Made by a program: the position numbers and the translations under genes. A model generated the notes under the pieces. It ran no database searches. It was not told the DNA's origin and was given only the letters and a program-made list of their open reading frames with translations. Positions 11,226-23,888 of a stretch of DNA of 64,000 nt are shown here, piece by piece. Location: the NCBI RefSeq assembly GCF_003286085.1, contig NW_020825317.1:2790001-2854000 (forward strand). Reading direction: 5' to 3'. The number at the start of each line of letters is the position of its first letter. The stretch's first letter is position 1. The stretch is from Drosophila persimilis. Lineage: Eukaryota; Arthropoda; Insecta; Diptera; Drosophilidae.

Positions 11226-14200
11226 GAAAAGAGAGCCACAGAAGCCACAGTTCCATCGAGGAACTTCCGCTTCCGGTTCCCGGCCCACGCCGCGCAGACT
11301 CTCCTCCACTTACTTCAATGTTAATCAGCTGAATGGAAAATCAGTTAATCCATATTCCTCCCTGCAACAAATCGGTTCCGTATGTGGATATATGTACATA
11401 GGAGTATATAAAAACAAATACTGGTTGTATCTTCACATTAAGTGATTCATAAGTATTAAAGATAAGCAAATGCAAAGAATCGTCCAATCTGAAAATCCAA
11501 ACTATTAGCCAGAATCGATGAATTTTTTAATAAAATTAATAGTAATAGATAGCCTTGTTAAACTGCCCCTCGTTTACTATTTATATCGAATTAGACGAAA
11601 TGGTGCAGAGTAGGCGCTTACACAGCCATACGCTGCTTATTGCTTAATAAGAATAGATTGATGTGCATAATGACGAAGAATTCACCCGAGGTTCACTGAT
11701 CAATCAATATAATTATGCAAAGCAACAGGAAACAAGATGGATGCTTAATGCTCATTTTTAGTTATTATTTCCAGTCATTTCTTTTGACTTTCCTCACACC
11801 GTGAACACCATCGATGTTTTCCTCCCATATATCCAGCAGTGTTTTTTTGTGGTCTCAGGGGTTCACAAAAATGTGTTATCTAAAGACACAATTAGTTTAA
11901 ATTAAAATTACAGATTCAATTTATTAATTATGATTAACTCTTTTTCACCACTAGGTCGCTGATTATCCTATGTTAACCAAACTACATATGTCTCCGGCAA
12001 GACGCATGACACAGCCCTAGTGTAAACAAGATATTAAACTCAAAAATTGATTTCAAAAATATAGAATCATCGAACGCGATCATGCGAAATCATAGTTTAT
12101 CGATCACTTGACGATTTTTTATCGTGATGTATCCTATATTGAAAAGGGAAAACATTGACAATTTTGAACTTCTGAAAATTGTTCCACATTGAATGAAAAT
12201 TAAAGCAAATCGGAATTATTCATAATGAATGTTTATTTTAGACTAGACTAGACTTATAGTCATGCTAAGCACTTTATGCATGAATTTATATGTTTTTTTT
12301 ACTTTTCCAAAGTATTCGAGTATTTTACACATCTGCAACCCCCGAAATTCAGGTGGAAATACATATAATTATTGTCCTGATGCTGATATGATGTATACGC
12401 AAACTATGCAGCATGCCCCAAACAAATCCACATACACCTAGAATAACACACACACCCACGGAGATTGAAGTACATACATATGTATGTATATGTTTATACA
12501 TAAATTTATTTTACATAGAAAACACACGCATATATTCCCACAGCGAGAGGACTGCAGATGTGCAGCTTTTGTAGAGAAAATCAACATAAGCAAAATTTCT
12601 CTCTATCGTTCTCTCTCGCTTGCCCACTTTATACCCATCTCATTCGCACTGTTGGTGTGGGTGTGGCTGTGGGAGTGGCTGGGGTACGCATAAAAGACAT
12701 ATATACATATATCTGTATAAAAGAACAAATCTAACGATGCGTTATGGGCATATTTGCATTCGAAATTGAGAAATGTTCTCTCTATAAATGTGCGTGAGTG
12801 CAGGGCCCTCTATATATACATATATATAGATATGTAAATACATACATAGATAAATTGTGGTATTGTATATAACAGTCCTATGTATTTATGTACGTGGATC
12901 ACCAGCCAATCGGAATGTACAGGGTGATCAATCACATCAGAAAGCGGCAAGTGAAAGTGATTAAAAGTGATTGCATCCTTAAGCCAAAAACCGAAAGTTC
13001 ATCCTTCGTTGATCATCATATCACTTATCAATATACATATAGATATACCAATAAATCTTTCCCAAGATCAAGCTTTTGGTCTCATCCTTCATTGACCATC
13101 TCTCATTTGCTGAAATACTTACCAAAATATCACCCTGTGACAGCATGTCTGACGTGGTACGGCCCTATACAAATAATTCTCACATTGCTCGAATAAATAA
13201 GCCAAGCGCATGAAATTCGGTAAAAGCATGCTGGAAACAACAACGCAAGAGAGGCACTGAGAATGGGAAAGAAAACAACAGAAAACGAGAAGCCCTCGAG
13301 GCATCCAAAATGTTCGTTCAATGTACATAGTACATACAAGGATACATGTACATACATACATATGTATGTCTGTGTGTGTCGACACTACCACCAAAAAACG
13401 CATGACTAAAAATTCATTCAGCCAGCCAAGCGTACAACCACCCAACCCAACCAAAACCCACACCCAAAAAACAACAGAAAACCCACCTACAGCCAAAACG
13501 AATCATCAGCTTTCACCTTGTCGTCTTCCCCACTCTGGAGGCACTGGCAGTCTCCATATGGATATTGGGATGTCTGGGAGATTTGGGAAGTAGGATGTGA
13601 AGAAATTTGCTTAAAGAAATATAAATGCACAAGAACCATATGAAATGAGCGCAGGAATGGGGAGAGTCAACAACCCCGATCCCTCCTATGACTTCCTCAA
13701 GCGTTTAAGGACTTATACCAGACAGAGCTACTAATGTTAATATAGTATTCCTATCCATCAGTCATATTTAGTTCTATTATCCCTTAAACTCAGTTAATTT
13801 TCTTTGAGAAATGTCTCGATTTAGAGTTGTACAAGGGTCAGATCTAATTCCTCTGTAACAAATGATTCTTATCCTTTCTTATGCCGGATCTTTAAAATAA
13901 CTTTAATATGGGTAATATTTTCCACGAAATCTAGTTCAACTTTTGAAACGTCAAGATGCTTGCGAATTTGTCGAGCGTGACAAAATTTTTTAATAAACTT
14001 CTTCGAATTTTTTTTTCTTGGTATGACACATACACGTACATACTTCTAAATATCTCTAATTTATTATCAATATACAGTCGCCAAATGTTAAAGAAGTCAA
14101 TACAGAGCCCATAACGAAAGTCTTCAAGACCCAGATGCTGCCTGTCCATCATGGAATGATTATCAAGGATTGGAGAACAACATTTGTACTACATTCTCAA

Positions 14201-14339
14201 TGAATCCTGGAAGCTCACGCCTGAGGGGAGAGAGAGAGAGCAGTCGGGCCTGATCCAGATATTTCAGCTAGTACAACGTCCAATATGGCAGACAACTTAG
14301 TTTAAAACAAACGACTTTTTTGATTTCGTGGAATGAATT
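11226..14339. other. Non-coding stretch, no gene seen
   Basis: AT-rich sequence with TACATACATATGTATG-type simple repeats near 12.47 and 13.35 kb and TATATACATATA tracts near 12.8 kb. Open frames are short and low-complexity, for example Thr/Pro runs near 13.4 kb. No domain, promoter or RNA was identified. Confidence 0.6.
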
Positions 14340-15645
14340 TTAACGGGTTCGGTTACCCGGCAGTACGGCCTTTGCAGCCTGGGTGACGGCCTTGAGGACA
14401 GATGGAGCCGGTGCCGCTGTGGGCACGGGCATGGTCACTGGCGAGTCGGGGGGATTGTAAAAGAAGTACAGCATAAATCCAGCAGCCAACACGATGTGGG
14501 CACTGAGGATCCCAATGATGAGAAACAGTGAGAACTGGGAGTTGCGCAGGGCTGGTGTCAGCACGGCAATTAGAACGGTGCCCGACAGCAGGGCTGCGGT
14601 GATGACTAGCAGCCACTGGAGCAGGGAGATCTGCAATCAAAAAGAATCAAGAATGAAAAACAATCCTTTCCAGTGGATAAGTGGCAAGCACTTACATTAA
14701 TCACCCAGAGGATGGAGACGGGTATGTAGATGGCCAAGCTGTAGCCGTAAATGCACATCAGGGATAGCAGGGTGGGCGTGTAGGTGGCCTGCCTCAGGAA
14801 GCGCCAGAAAGAAAGAGATGGATGCACACGTATGAATGTGAACTAGAGCGGGATAGAGCACTTACGCTATCCGTTTCAACAGCATCGGCATCATCGATCG
14901 GCTTCAGGCTGTACTTGAAGAGGGCCCAGAGTATAACCGGCAAGATGTTGGCATAAAGAAAGATGCACGTGGCCGCGTACGAGACCAGGTGGAAGTTGTA
15001 GTGCCAGTGGTACCCATCGCTGGCATGATGCAAGTAGCTAGCTATGTTGCCGCTGATGGCAATCGAGAAGATCTGCGGGTTGAACATATATGGTTTTCAT
15101 ATAGTATGGTCAACTGGCTCGGCTCACATGGCTGCTGCGACACTCACCAGCGTGACTGTTATCCAGAAGGGACCATAGAGGTCGGGATTCTCGCCAATGT
15201 TCATGCGTAGATAATTGCCAGCCGCCCGCTTGGGTATCATCGAGTTGGCAATGCGCTCCAATACCATGTAGGTGTCCACGTTGAAGAATTGCTGATAGTA
15301 CTCGATGGTCAGGAAGGATAGGCGTGCGCCAGAGCCGCCGCCACTACCAGCACCTCCAGATCCATCGATGGGGGCGTTCTGGAGATTGGTGGCTCCACCG
15401 CCAGCCATGGCATGTGCGGAAGTGCTCATATCGTAGATAAGATCGGCCAGAGGATCACCGCGCTGACGTTGTGCACTGCTACTGCCGCCAGCTCCAACGA
15501 ATCCACTACCAATGCCACTACCCCCGCCGCCTGATGCGTGTGTTGGCGAGTTAACATTGATTTGCGCTGGTGTGCCGCTGTTAGTTGCGCTTGTGGCGCT
15601 ATAGTCGCGAAACTGTAGCAAATCGTCTGCAGTCGGTGTCTCCAT
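14340..15645 (-). CDS. YIPF1/2-type Yip1-domain membrane protein
   Basis: Four exons, complement(join(14340..14630,14696..14788,14866..15072,15148..15645)), give 362 codons plus stop. All introns are short with GT/AG borders (GTGAGTGT, GTAAGTGC and GTAAGTGC donors). The N-terminal ~110 residues are cytosolic, low-complexity and Gly/Ser-rich. The Yip1 region begins near residue 110 with LTIEYYQQFFNVDT and the conserved DLYGPFWI segment. About five hydrophobic segments follow, including FSIAISGNI, FLYANILPVILW, LMCIYGYSLAIYIPVSILW and FLIIGILSAHIVLAAG, as usual for YIPF proteins of Golgi and ER-Golgi membranes that bind Rab/Yif partners. The start is the first ATG, in a fair context (GAT ATGG). 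I recall the D. melanogaster counterpart as CG4645, unchecked. It is transcribed away from BRMS1 across a ~700-bp shared upstream region with a DRE 89 bp before its ATG. Confidence 0.9.
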
Positions 15646-15733
15646 ATCGCTGGATGCACTACGAAATCGGGGTTTCGGTAAATATTACACGTATTTTCCA
15701 CTGCGCTGTTGTCCAAAGGCTATCTGTCCCAGG

Positions 15734-15741
15734 TATCGATA
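15734..15741. promoter_or_regulatory. DRE motif (TATCGATA)
   Basis: A perfect 8-bp DREF binding palindrome lies 89 bp upstream of the YIPF start codon. DRE is a common core motif of Drosophila housekeeping promoters. The motif is seen; its use is inferred. Confidence 0.6.
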
Positions 15742-16346
15742 ATTTTCGCAAGTTGGCAGTCGACTGTGAGTGTTGGCAGCCCTATCAGCTGCTGGTTATT
15801 AGTGATGATAATTTGGCTAGATTCCTATAAGATGTTTTTACAGTTACAGTATATACAGTGCATACATAAAACAAAAACATATTATCTAAAAACTTTATAT
15901 ACATATAACATAAAATAGGAAAATGGCTTGTTCTTTTGCACTTGAATTTATAATTTTTTATTATATAATACTATTTAGTTCAATGATAGATAAATATGTT
16001 GATAAATTTTATATTCCATACTCATATAATCAACTACATGTTTTCTTAACTCTAAATCAAAATATATCGTTTCGGGATATTTTCTGCTAGTCACGTAATA
16101 CTTTTGTCATTTTATCGCAGTAATTGTTGGCATCACTGAGATAGCAATATGATGCTGCACAGTACTGGGGCCATAACTTAACGTTATCCAACACTTTTTT
16201 GCTTCTGCACAATAATCGCAGAAGTTTCCATCAGATTTACCGAAATTGTTTACTAATTTTAGTATTTCAGCGGAAAAACAGAAATAGTGCACGCTACGAT
16301 CGCAAGTTCTGATCGTACTCCCAAAACACTCCAAGCAAACAGGAAA
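15742..16346. other. Divergent upstream region between YIPF and BRMS1 genes
   Basis: It holds the 5' leaders and promoters of both genes. The middle (15.83-16.08 kb) is very AT-rich. No coding exon was seen. Confidence 0.5.
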
Positions 16347-17310
16347 ATGCCAGTGAAAAATGGTGATTCCGATGGAGAAGGGGACGTCTCTGGGGCGGAG
16401 TCGGAGCGCTCCAACTCCAGCCAGGGCCGTGACTCCTCCGACGAAGAGGAGAACAACGAAATCGACTCCGATGACTCCTCCGAGATGGATTCCAGTGATA
16501 TTGAGCGCATCCGAGCCGAACACATTGAGGATATGCGTAAGAATCATGTCCCCCAGTAGAGCCCATCCATCCTCTATCATTCCCTGCTAACAAAGCCCTC
16601 TCATTCGCTATCCACAGTGAGTCTAGAGCGGCAGTTCAATACGCTTCGTGAGCAATATTACTTTGAACGCATCACCTGGATCGAAAGCCAACTAGCTGAG
16701 GTCCGTTCCGGCCGTTCCGAGGAGTTTGTGCATCCCCAGAGAGACCTCGACAAGGTCTACCGAACACGCATCGAGGTTGCCGATGTGCTTCGAAGATTTC
16801 GTCTGCAGAATATCGAACACAAGTTCCTGTCCGAGGAGCAGGCATGCGTCCAGCACTTGGAGGTAATTCGATACCATATTTTCCCGCCAAAAATCCTCTA
16901 TCTAGATCTCTCCTATTCCGATGTAGAGCGAGAAGCACATGGCGGGAGACAACCTGCGAGAAGAACTTCTTGAGCGGATACGCCGCCTGGAAGAGGATCG
17001 TCATAATGTGGACATCTCCTGGGCCGACTGGGGCACGGACAAGCGACAGAGCAAGGTGCGGGGGCCAGGGCGCAAGAAGGCCGTCACAGTCACAGGTCCC
17101 TATGTGGTCTATATGCTGCGCGAGGAGGACATCATGGAGGACTGGACGATCATCAGGAAAGCGCTCAAGCGCACCTCTACCACCACTTCATCGGGTCCGG
17201 TAGCACCCACGTCGGGGACAAGTGTACTAGGGGGTGGTGGACCCACTGTGGGCATGGGTCTCTCTGCTCTCAGTGGCGGTGTCCCGGCAATGGCCGGTGC
17301 CAGTGGATAG
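16347..17310 (+). CDS. Brms1: BRMS1-family subunit of the Sin3-HDAC complex
   Basis: Three exons, join(16347..16536,16618..16862,16927..17310), give 272 codons plus stop. Introns of 81 and 64 bp have donors GTAAGA and GTAATT. The N-terminus is acidic and Ser-rich (DSSDEEENNEIDSDDSSEMD, residues ~30-50), as in BRMS1 and BRMS1L. The Sds3-like coiled-coil region follows (LERQFNTLREQYYFERI, HLESEKHMAGDNLREELLERIRRLEEDRHN). The C-terminal signature VTGPYVVYMLREEDIMEDWT matches vertebrate BRMS1. A fly-specific Ser/Thr/Gly tail ends the protein. These proteins scaffold Sin3-HDAC corepressor complexes in the nucleus. The start is the first ATG after an AG-rich leader; upstream in-frame sequence has only GTG. 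Probable D. melanogaster counterpart CG4400, from memory. It converges on mRpL49. Confidence 0.9.
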
Positions 17311-17658
17311 CGGTGGGGGACTGCTGCTTGCGCCCCCATGCGTACCTGACGGTGGCAGAGGCAGCAGCAGCTGCAACGGCAGAAGCAACAACAGAGCTTC
17401 TCCCTATCGACTCCACCATCAACGCCGCCCCTCTCCTCGACCCGCTATCCCGCCTTCTCCCACTGCGGTGATCCATGACGGGAGACGCTAGACTGGAGTC
17501 GTGTCGTTCCACGTGCTAAGTCCCCAGTCACAGCACGTGCCCCCCACATCATCTCCTAACTAGCTAGATGTAGTTTAAGGCACAGTTCGCACTCTCAATG
17601 TAAATTTCCACTGCAACAAGCCGATCCCTTGATGTAATTTATGCTAAACGTTTAAGCA

Positions 17659-17664
17659 AATAAA
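17659..17664 (+). terminator. Polyadenylation signal AATAAA of Brms1
   Basis: AATAAA lies 349 bp after the Brms1 stop, in the short convergent gap before the mRpL49 3' end. Confidence 0.6.
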
Positions 17665-17850
17665 TTATCTGCAGTTATTGTGTGTATGGTACTGCAGATT
17701 TTCTATAAGTCGCAATGCCTTTCGATTCATAAAGGGTAAAATGTGTAGCACCTACGATCCCATCATTTTCATTTGCATGTGCAACACCTTTAAATATCCA
17801 TATAAAAAAGCATTGGTTTGTTTCTATAGTATTAAAAAAAAGCAGTTTAA

Positions 17851-18455
17851 TCAGAAGCCCTTGGCCTTGAGGTGCTCACGCAAGATATCCACATAGTCGC
17901 CGTGAATGTGTATCTGGCCGCTGAGCTCGTTGACGCGTGAGGCGCAGAGTTTTCCATTGCGCGCCTGCTCCACCACGGAACGAAGATCTTTCTCTAGGGC
18001 CCAAATGTCGCCCTGGACGCGACGCACCACCGTGATGCGACGTTGGCCACGGAAACAGGTATGTAAGTATACGGGCACCATGTGATTCTTGGTGCGGGCC
18101 ACAAAATAACTGCTGTCCGAGCCATCCGACTTCTGTGGCTGCCACCCGGATGGGTAATCCGCCTTAGCCACCGGCCGGGGAACAGTAGGGGGCGGCAGCA
18201 GGCGTTCCACAAACTTCCAGGCAGCCGCGTTCTCAATGGGCTCCACCTCGAGGTACTGTTCTAGGCTCTGAACCTCCTTGGACGAGCGAAAGCTGGACAA
18301 GAGTGCGGGGTGCGTGTGCATGGAGCGTGTAAGCTGGAGAAGAGGTGGATGGCAATGAATTCTCGGGATTCATCGACATGGTAGGCACTTACCCTCACCT
18401 TGCCCAGCTTATGGCAGAGAACACTGCCCAGCAAGAGTTTCGTGGTAGCTGACAT
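17851..18455 (-). CDS. mRpL49: Mitochondrial large ribosomal subunit protein mL49
   Basis: Two exons, complement(join(17851..18333,18393..18455)), give 181 codons plus stop. The 59-bp intron has a GTAAGT donor and CTTCTCCAG acceptor. The N-terminus [19 protein letters not shown] is basic and hydrophobic, fitting a mitochondrial import signal. The C-terminal half carries the Img2/mL49 domain: [36 protein letters not shown], and a final [12 protein letters not shown]. The protein belongs to the mitoribosome large subunit near the tunnel exit. The start was taken at ATG 18455, in a strong AACC ATG context, rather than the upstream in-frame sequence, which lies in leader DNA. A double ATCGAT/DRE cluster lies about 90 bp upstream. 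Confidence 0.92.
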
Positions 18456-18546
18456 GGTTTTTATGCACTTTAAAGCGAAAAATAACAAAATTTTGGTTAC
18501 ATATGCGGTTCCACAGCAGTGTTGGAAGGCGCAGAACTCACTCACT

Positions 18547-18554
18547 TATCGATA
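18547..18554. promoter_or_regulatory. DRE motif (TATCGATA) plus adjacent ATCGATAG
   Basis: TATCGATA is followed 3 bp later by a second ATCGATAG, 90-110 bp upstream of the mRpL49 start. This fits a DREF-driven promoter for a mitochondrial gene. Confidence 0.6.
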
Positions 18555-18562
18555 CATCGATA

Positions 18563-19400
18563 GGAGGTGCAACTGGATCGTAAAACAAAAATTCGTTAAC
18601 ATACAAATTGAATTGAATAAACATTTTTCCAGCTAACCGCCAACGCAAACACTAACTTCTACCAGCTTTTTTACGTTTATTAAGACGTTTGAATTGCAAA
18701 AAGTAGATGCAATCGGTGCAAGAAATGAGTTCTCATGGATTTTTGGTGCACTGACAACACATATTACTGATTGAGCTGTGATTAGCTCGCCGCACAGTCC
18801 GACAGCACATGGCAGCGCATCAATAATGATTAAAATGATCTATCTCTCTTATTTTCTCTGTTTACATAGCATGCAACAAATGCAGCCTGTGACGTCATCA
18901 CCGAAGCTTTTATCGCTTTTTGTCAACACCAACACCACTGCCCACTTTCCTCGTTACTCACGTTACACACACAACGTTGCAACTGACGCCCGTAGCTGCG
19001 TTTGATTTTCGCCACTCTACACAGCCCCTTCCCCACTTCCCCCTCCACACCGCTTATACAATTTTTATTGCATTGCAGCTGTTGGCTCATTGTTGCTTTT
19101 GCAAAAACACACAGCATAAAATGTGTGCACTGCAGCTTTTGTTTCCGCCCCCCTCCCCCACAATCAGCTTTTCACGCTCAGTTTTCGTTGCGCTTTCGGT
19201 GCGACCAGTTGTCGCCTCGCCTCATACGCTGCTTCTTTGCCCACCATTTTGCCGATTGTCGCGAATATTGCAGATTGCAATTTGGCGCGCGCGAAACTCT
19301 GTCCGTTATACTGTGAGTTCCACTGTGTGTGCGTGGTTATGAAGTGATGTGCTTGACCGCGAGAGATAACGGTGTCACGACAGTGCTGTAAAGCTGCAGA
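18563..19400. other. Shared upstream region of mRpL49 and the MADF-BESS gene
   Basis: Pyrimidine-rich sequence with a GC-rich 'ggcgcgcgcga' patch near 19.28 kb, about 115 bp before the MADF-BESS start, where its promoter most likely lies. No exon was seen. Confidence 0.45.
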
Positions 19401-20830
19401 ATGGCCCGTAAGGACGATCCCGTATTCAATGTGAAATTCGTTCAGCTCGTGGAGAGCCAGTCCTGTCTGTGGAACTACACGCATCCCGGCTACAGCAAGA
19501 AGGAGGAGGTGCAGCGCGCTTGGCAGCATGTGGCCAACGAAATCAAGGACACGGGTACTGGCCACCACCACCTGATAATTGCTGATCATTCATTTCAACT
19601 ATAATCAAATTTCATTTTCATTTTTGCGTTTTTTTTTTGTTGGTTTCAATTGCGTGCTCATTTGCCTCTTGCTGGTGTGTGTCCGTTTGTGTGTGTGCGA
19701 TGCAAGCTTTTTGCTGCTTCGGTGTGAGTGCGCTGCGATTTCAATGCGGCTTGTGTGTAGGTGTGTCACTGTGTCGCACAGCGTTTGCATGCAATTAGTT
19801 GTTGCTTTGCCGCGGGGTCCGCCGACAATTGGGTTTTCAGCAATTGCTGCACAAGTCGCATACCCTACAGCACAACAGCCATCGCTGATCAATAGCCACT
19901 GGGAGTGCAAGTAGTAACTGTTCTTTTGTTCATGTTATTTTCTTCCTCTTTCCCGCAGTACGCAACTGCCGCGAGCGCTGGCGCACCATTCGGAGCAGCT
20001 TCCTGCGCTCCCTGAAGCTAGCCCGCACTCAGACGGGACGCGGCAAGCGTAAATACTACCTGTCCAAGTACCTTCAATTTTTGATACCTTACACAAAGTC
20101 GCGTTCCGGGCACAAGCAGGTGGCAGTGGCGGCAGGCCCGGCCACAGCGGGGATGGTGCTGCGCAAGCCCAGCACATCGACAGCGGCCACCTTTCTGGCC
20201 GGAGTGGGTCACCTGCGAATGGTGGGGCAGGTTACGGAGGAGGAGGAAACCAAAGAGAGCGGCGAGAGCGGGGGTGAGGGTGAGGGCCACCTCCCGCTTG
20301 ATGTTCAGGTTTCGGAGGAGGAGGACAAGCACCATGTCACGCACTCGCCCACATCCTGCTTGCCCCTGCGATTGCAGTCGATCAAGGTGGAGCAGCAGCA
20401 GCATCCGCACACCCAGCCACAAACCCAACAACAGAGCGACAAAATTGTGGCCCACCAGTCGTTGGTGACGCTGCCGGCCACAATGGCTGCCGCTTTAAGG
20501 CACCACAATATGAACAACTGGACGGAGCTAGCTCACTGGCTCAAGGGCAGTAGTCATCATCACAGCAACGACAACGGGCTGCTGGCCCACCAAAAACTGT
20601 CGACGCCACCGCCACAACCCCCCCGGGTGGCCACCCCGGCACCGGCCATGCCTACACCGCCCCCAGCAACAGGACAAGGCCCATCAGCGGCACCAGGACC
20701 CGATGCGGACTACTCCTTTTTGATTAGCCTGCACCCCTACCTGAAGGAGATGAGCGGCAAGCAGAATCGGCGCTTTCGCCAGAAGGTTGTCGGCCTCATC
20801 GACAATGTCCTGGACAATGTCGACGTATGA
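19401..20830 (+). CDS. MADF-BESS domain transcriptional regulator
   Basis: Two exons, join(19401..19554,19959..20830), give 341 codons plus stop. The 404-bp intron has a GTACTG donor and TTTCCCGCAG acceptor. The N-terminal ~85 residues form a MADF (Myb/SANT-like) DNA-binding domain: FVQLVESQSCLWNYTHPGYSK, AWQHVANEI and the CRERWRTIRSSFLRSLK core. The middle is low-complexity (Glu/Gly, His/Gln, Pro). Residues ~300-341 form a BESS motif (YSFLISLHPYLKEMSGKQNR...) that mediates protein-protein contact. This architecture is typical of Adf1-like fly regulators. I recall the local D. melanogaster counterpart as CG4404, unchecked; no target is inferred. Both halves were joined only by the splice, which restores the frame exactly (ACG G|TA CGC). 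Confidence 0.9.
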
Positions 20831-20965
20831 TGGAGTTGGGACTTGGAGCAACACCAATAGTGCCCATTTGTTATGTGTCTGTGTATAGCTAGCGTGTATT
20901 TGCATTGTCTTTTTTTCTGTTGAATGTTATCACGCAGAACGTAAGCAACCATTTGTTATATGTGA

Positions 20966-20971
20966 AATAAA
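20966..20971 (+). terminator. Polyadenylation signal AATAAA of the MADF-BESS gene
   Basis: AATAAA lies 136 bp after the stop codon. Confidence 0.65.
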
Positions 20972-21362
20972 GCCTGTAATTCATGCATATAAAATTATTT
21001 TTGAACACCTCATTTGAATGCGCGGGTACAGATGTGATCACAATGAGAGCTGATAGCGCGAAGCGAGTATCGATGACTATCGATTACCGGAATCATCTTT
21101 TAGTTTTTGAAGACTGACCATTTTCTGTTACAATTTAATTTCTTCCTAGTCGAGTCATACTAGGCAACAAAAGTTCAATAACTTTTGTAATTCTGAAAAG
21201 CTGATATATGCTGCTAAAAACGCTTTGTAGCTTCAGCTTACCATCTGGAAAATATTAAGCTTTCAAATTATAAATTGATCATTTTTTCCTGTTAATTTTT
21301 GCCTAAATTTTGACTTTTAAAACTCAAGAAGAATATAAAGCATTATTTCCAGTGCTTTCATA

Positions 21363-22030
21363 TTTTTATACCCGATACTCAAAATGAGTATAGGGGTAGA
21401 TTTCTGGTGAAAATGGATGTGTGTAACGTCCAGAAGGAATCGTTTCCGACCCCATAAAGTATATACATATATTCTTGATCAGCATCAATAGCCGAATCGA
21501 TTGAGCCGTGTCTGTCTGTCCGTCCCTATGAGCGCCTAGTGCTCAGAGACTATAAGAGCTAGAGCAACGACATTTTGTACAAGTTACAATCTGTGGCATC
21601 CACAATTTTAAAGATGCGAGAAAACAAAAAACACACACGTTTCATGGGCTTTTTTACATATCGCAAAAAGTGAGCGGCAAAATTTGGTATCCGCACTCAT
21701 GTCACCCCCTTTCGCCCCCACAAAAGACGAAAATCTGTGGCATCAACAATATTGAAGATACGAGAAAACTAAAAACGCACAATCATAAAGAATGACCATA
21801 TCTACCAGATTGCCGAATCTGGATCAGACCGCACCATTATTATAGTCAAAAGTAACAAATCAATTTGTAGTGGCTAAGCAGCGCCCGACGACATTTTCCG
21901 ACACGGTTTCTGTCTCTCCCGCACGCACACATAGTCGCTTAATGTAGCCATACTGACTACATATGTATGTATCGGGTATAAATGTAGAGTTGCGGTGTCC
22001 GCAGCAACTCACAACGTTCCCCCTCGTTTT
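21363..22030 (-). mobile_element. DINE-1-like element with internal deletion
   Basis: Both family termini are present. It starts 'ttttatacccgatactcaaa' and ends 'caacgttccccctcgtttt'. The body is about 670 bp instead of ~1.1 kb and only parts of the internal units remain. The microsatellite is shortened to GTCTGTCTGTCCGTCC. It sits between the MADF-BESS and FAD synthase genes. Confidence 0.85.
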
Positions 22031-23830
22031 TACATAGGTACATTAATTAGGCTTCGTTAAAGGTATCGTTTGTAAACATTTTTGGATAAACGCCTGAGGC
22101 GCAGCCGTTTGACCAAACCGAATAGTGCAGCAATTTACCGTTAAATTTCGTTGCTCGAAATACACCCTTTTTTACAAAATCAAATATTCAAATTGTTCGA
22201 AACAAAAAAGAAAGCAAAATAATCCAGAAATAATATAAAATGGAAAGAGCAAAAATTTGCGGTACTAAGTGTAATTAATCTACATATGTGCATACATATG
22301 TATGTCGGTATGTATTTGTTTTGCTTATGATTACTATTTTGCATCTATTAAATAAAAAAAAAATACACGCATGTTGAAGTAGACTGCTGAGGTGGAAAAT
22401 CTCGCTATACACATGTGCCATGATAATACTCAAAATTTTTTCGGGGGTCCCGGAAGCTCTAGTATTTTGTTATTGTTATAGGACGATCACCAGGAAACCA
22501 AGCGAGAGAAACTCCAGCATATTGTATGCAGCCAAGGCCAAATCAAATTCCAAACAGAGCTGCTGAAATTTTTATGGGTTTGGTACATGCATTTTTTTAT
22601 TATAGTCAATAAAATAGCCAATTTACACTAACCATACAATATATAGATGTGACAGTTCAATATACGAATGTAATGAACGGATATATTTATGTACATATGT
22701 ATGGATGTACATAAGATATTTCATAATATAATTATGTAGAATAATTTTAAGAATTGTTCATGAGAGTATTAAAGGTGCGACACGCATCTAAATTTTTTCT
22801 TTGCAGATTCCCATCGAAAAGCGCTAGTTAACAATTTCATATAAGCCCCCTTTTCCGAAATTTTTGAAAAAATTTAGATCAGGAATTCGATGCTGGTCAC
22901 GAATAAGTATTCGATGTGGCTTGGGACATGGCTCTAAGGGGCATTTCTACACGGTTTCTACATTGGTGCATTGGACAAGAGGGTGAGTTCATGAGTCCAT
23001 CTTAAAAGATACTGGAAAATACTGGAAAAAAATTATGAAAAGTATAAAAATTGCGTGTGTGAGCTAGACGTGGTGGTACCAAAATGTACCGTCTCATTTT
23101 AAAAGTATATCGTAAATATACTGACGAATTCATTTTCTTTTATACATGATCCTCGTTTTTGATATTCCATCGAATATTACTAGCTAGATAGATCTCTCAG
23201 CCCTGCCCACATAATTTAATACGACTAATGAATCAACTGGGTTATTATTTTAAGCACTTGCTTATTAGTTATTGAGTTAACTCAACTATCGTTACCTATC
23301 GATGTCACGTCAGTATTTCAATTCAGTAAGAGCAATTAGATAGAGGTTGTCCAGCACTGGCAAAAATCAATTCTTTTAATAGAAAATATCGTACATGCTA
23401 TTTCTCTCTTACAGCTGTCCCTCTGTGGACGTTTAGCTTATTACACTTATTTATTACTCACAACCATTAACAACATCAGCAATGGTTGTAGACGTGTAGA
23501 CCCGGTCAACAACGGAAGCCTCAGCGAGTTAAATGTGTATGTAACTATTCATACACGCACGTGTATCTACGAGTGAGCGTGCGTGTGTGTGCGCTTGGTC
23601 GGTTCCAGGCTGCGAATGTGATGTAATTTGGCTTGAAGATAACGCAAAACAATTGTGATTGGGGTTTGTGTTTTGTGAGACACTTGTCTGATTATTTACA
23701 CACAATAAATTATGTAAGGCACGACCGCACACTTCGGCACACACACACTTGCAGCACTCGCTCACTGTACCGCGAAGGGTGCGGGGAGAAAGTTGGAGCT
23801 GATATGCATAATAATTGATTTCCAATTTCA
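22031..23830. other. Intergenic stretch before the FAD synthase gene
   Basis: AT-rich with CATACATATGTATG repeats. One short acceptor-preceded open frame near 22.48 kb is noted as a finding. The sequence 23.83 kb 'ttccaatttcag' looks like a 3' splice site just before the FAD synthase coding exon, so a non-coding first exon probably lies near 23.3-23.7 kb. Confidence 0.45.
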
Positions 23831-23888
23831 GATTGTCAGCAGACGGCCACAATCCATACCACCACCGGACAGATCGCTCAGCGAGTGG

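Noticed and set aside
12471-13370. TACATACATATGTATG palindromic repeats here and at 5.2, 22.3, 31.0, 61.5 kb
   Set aside because: Common simple sequence in Drosophila genomes; no regular spacing or array structure.
16287-16346. Upstream in-frame extension of Brms1
   Set aside because: It would need a GTG start; the first ATG at 16347 has a good context and gives a family-like N-terminus.
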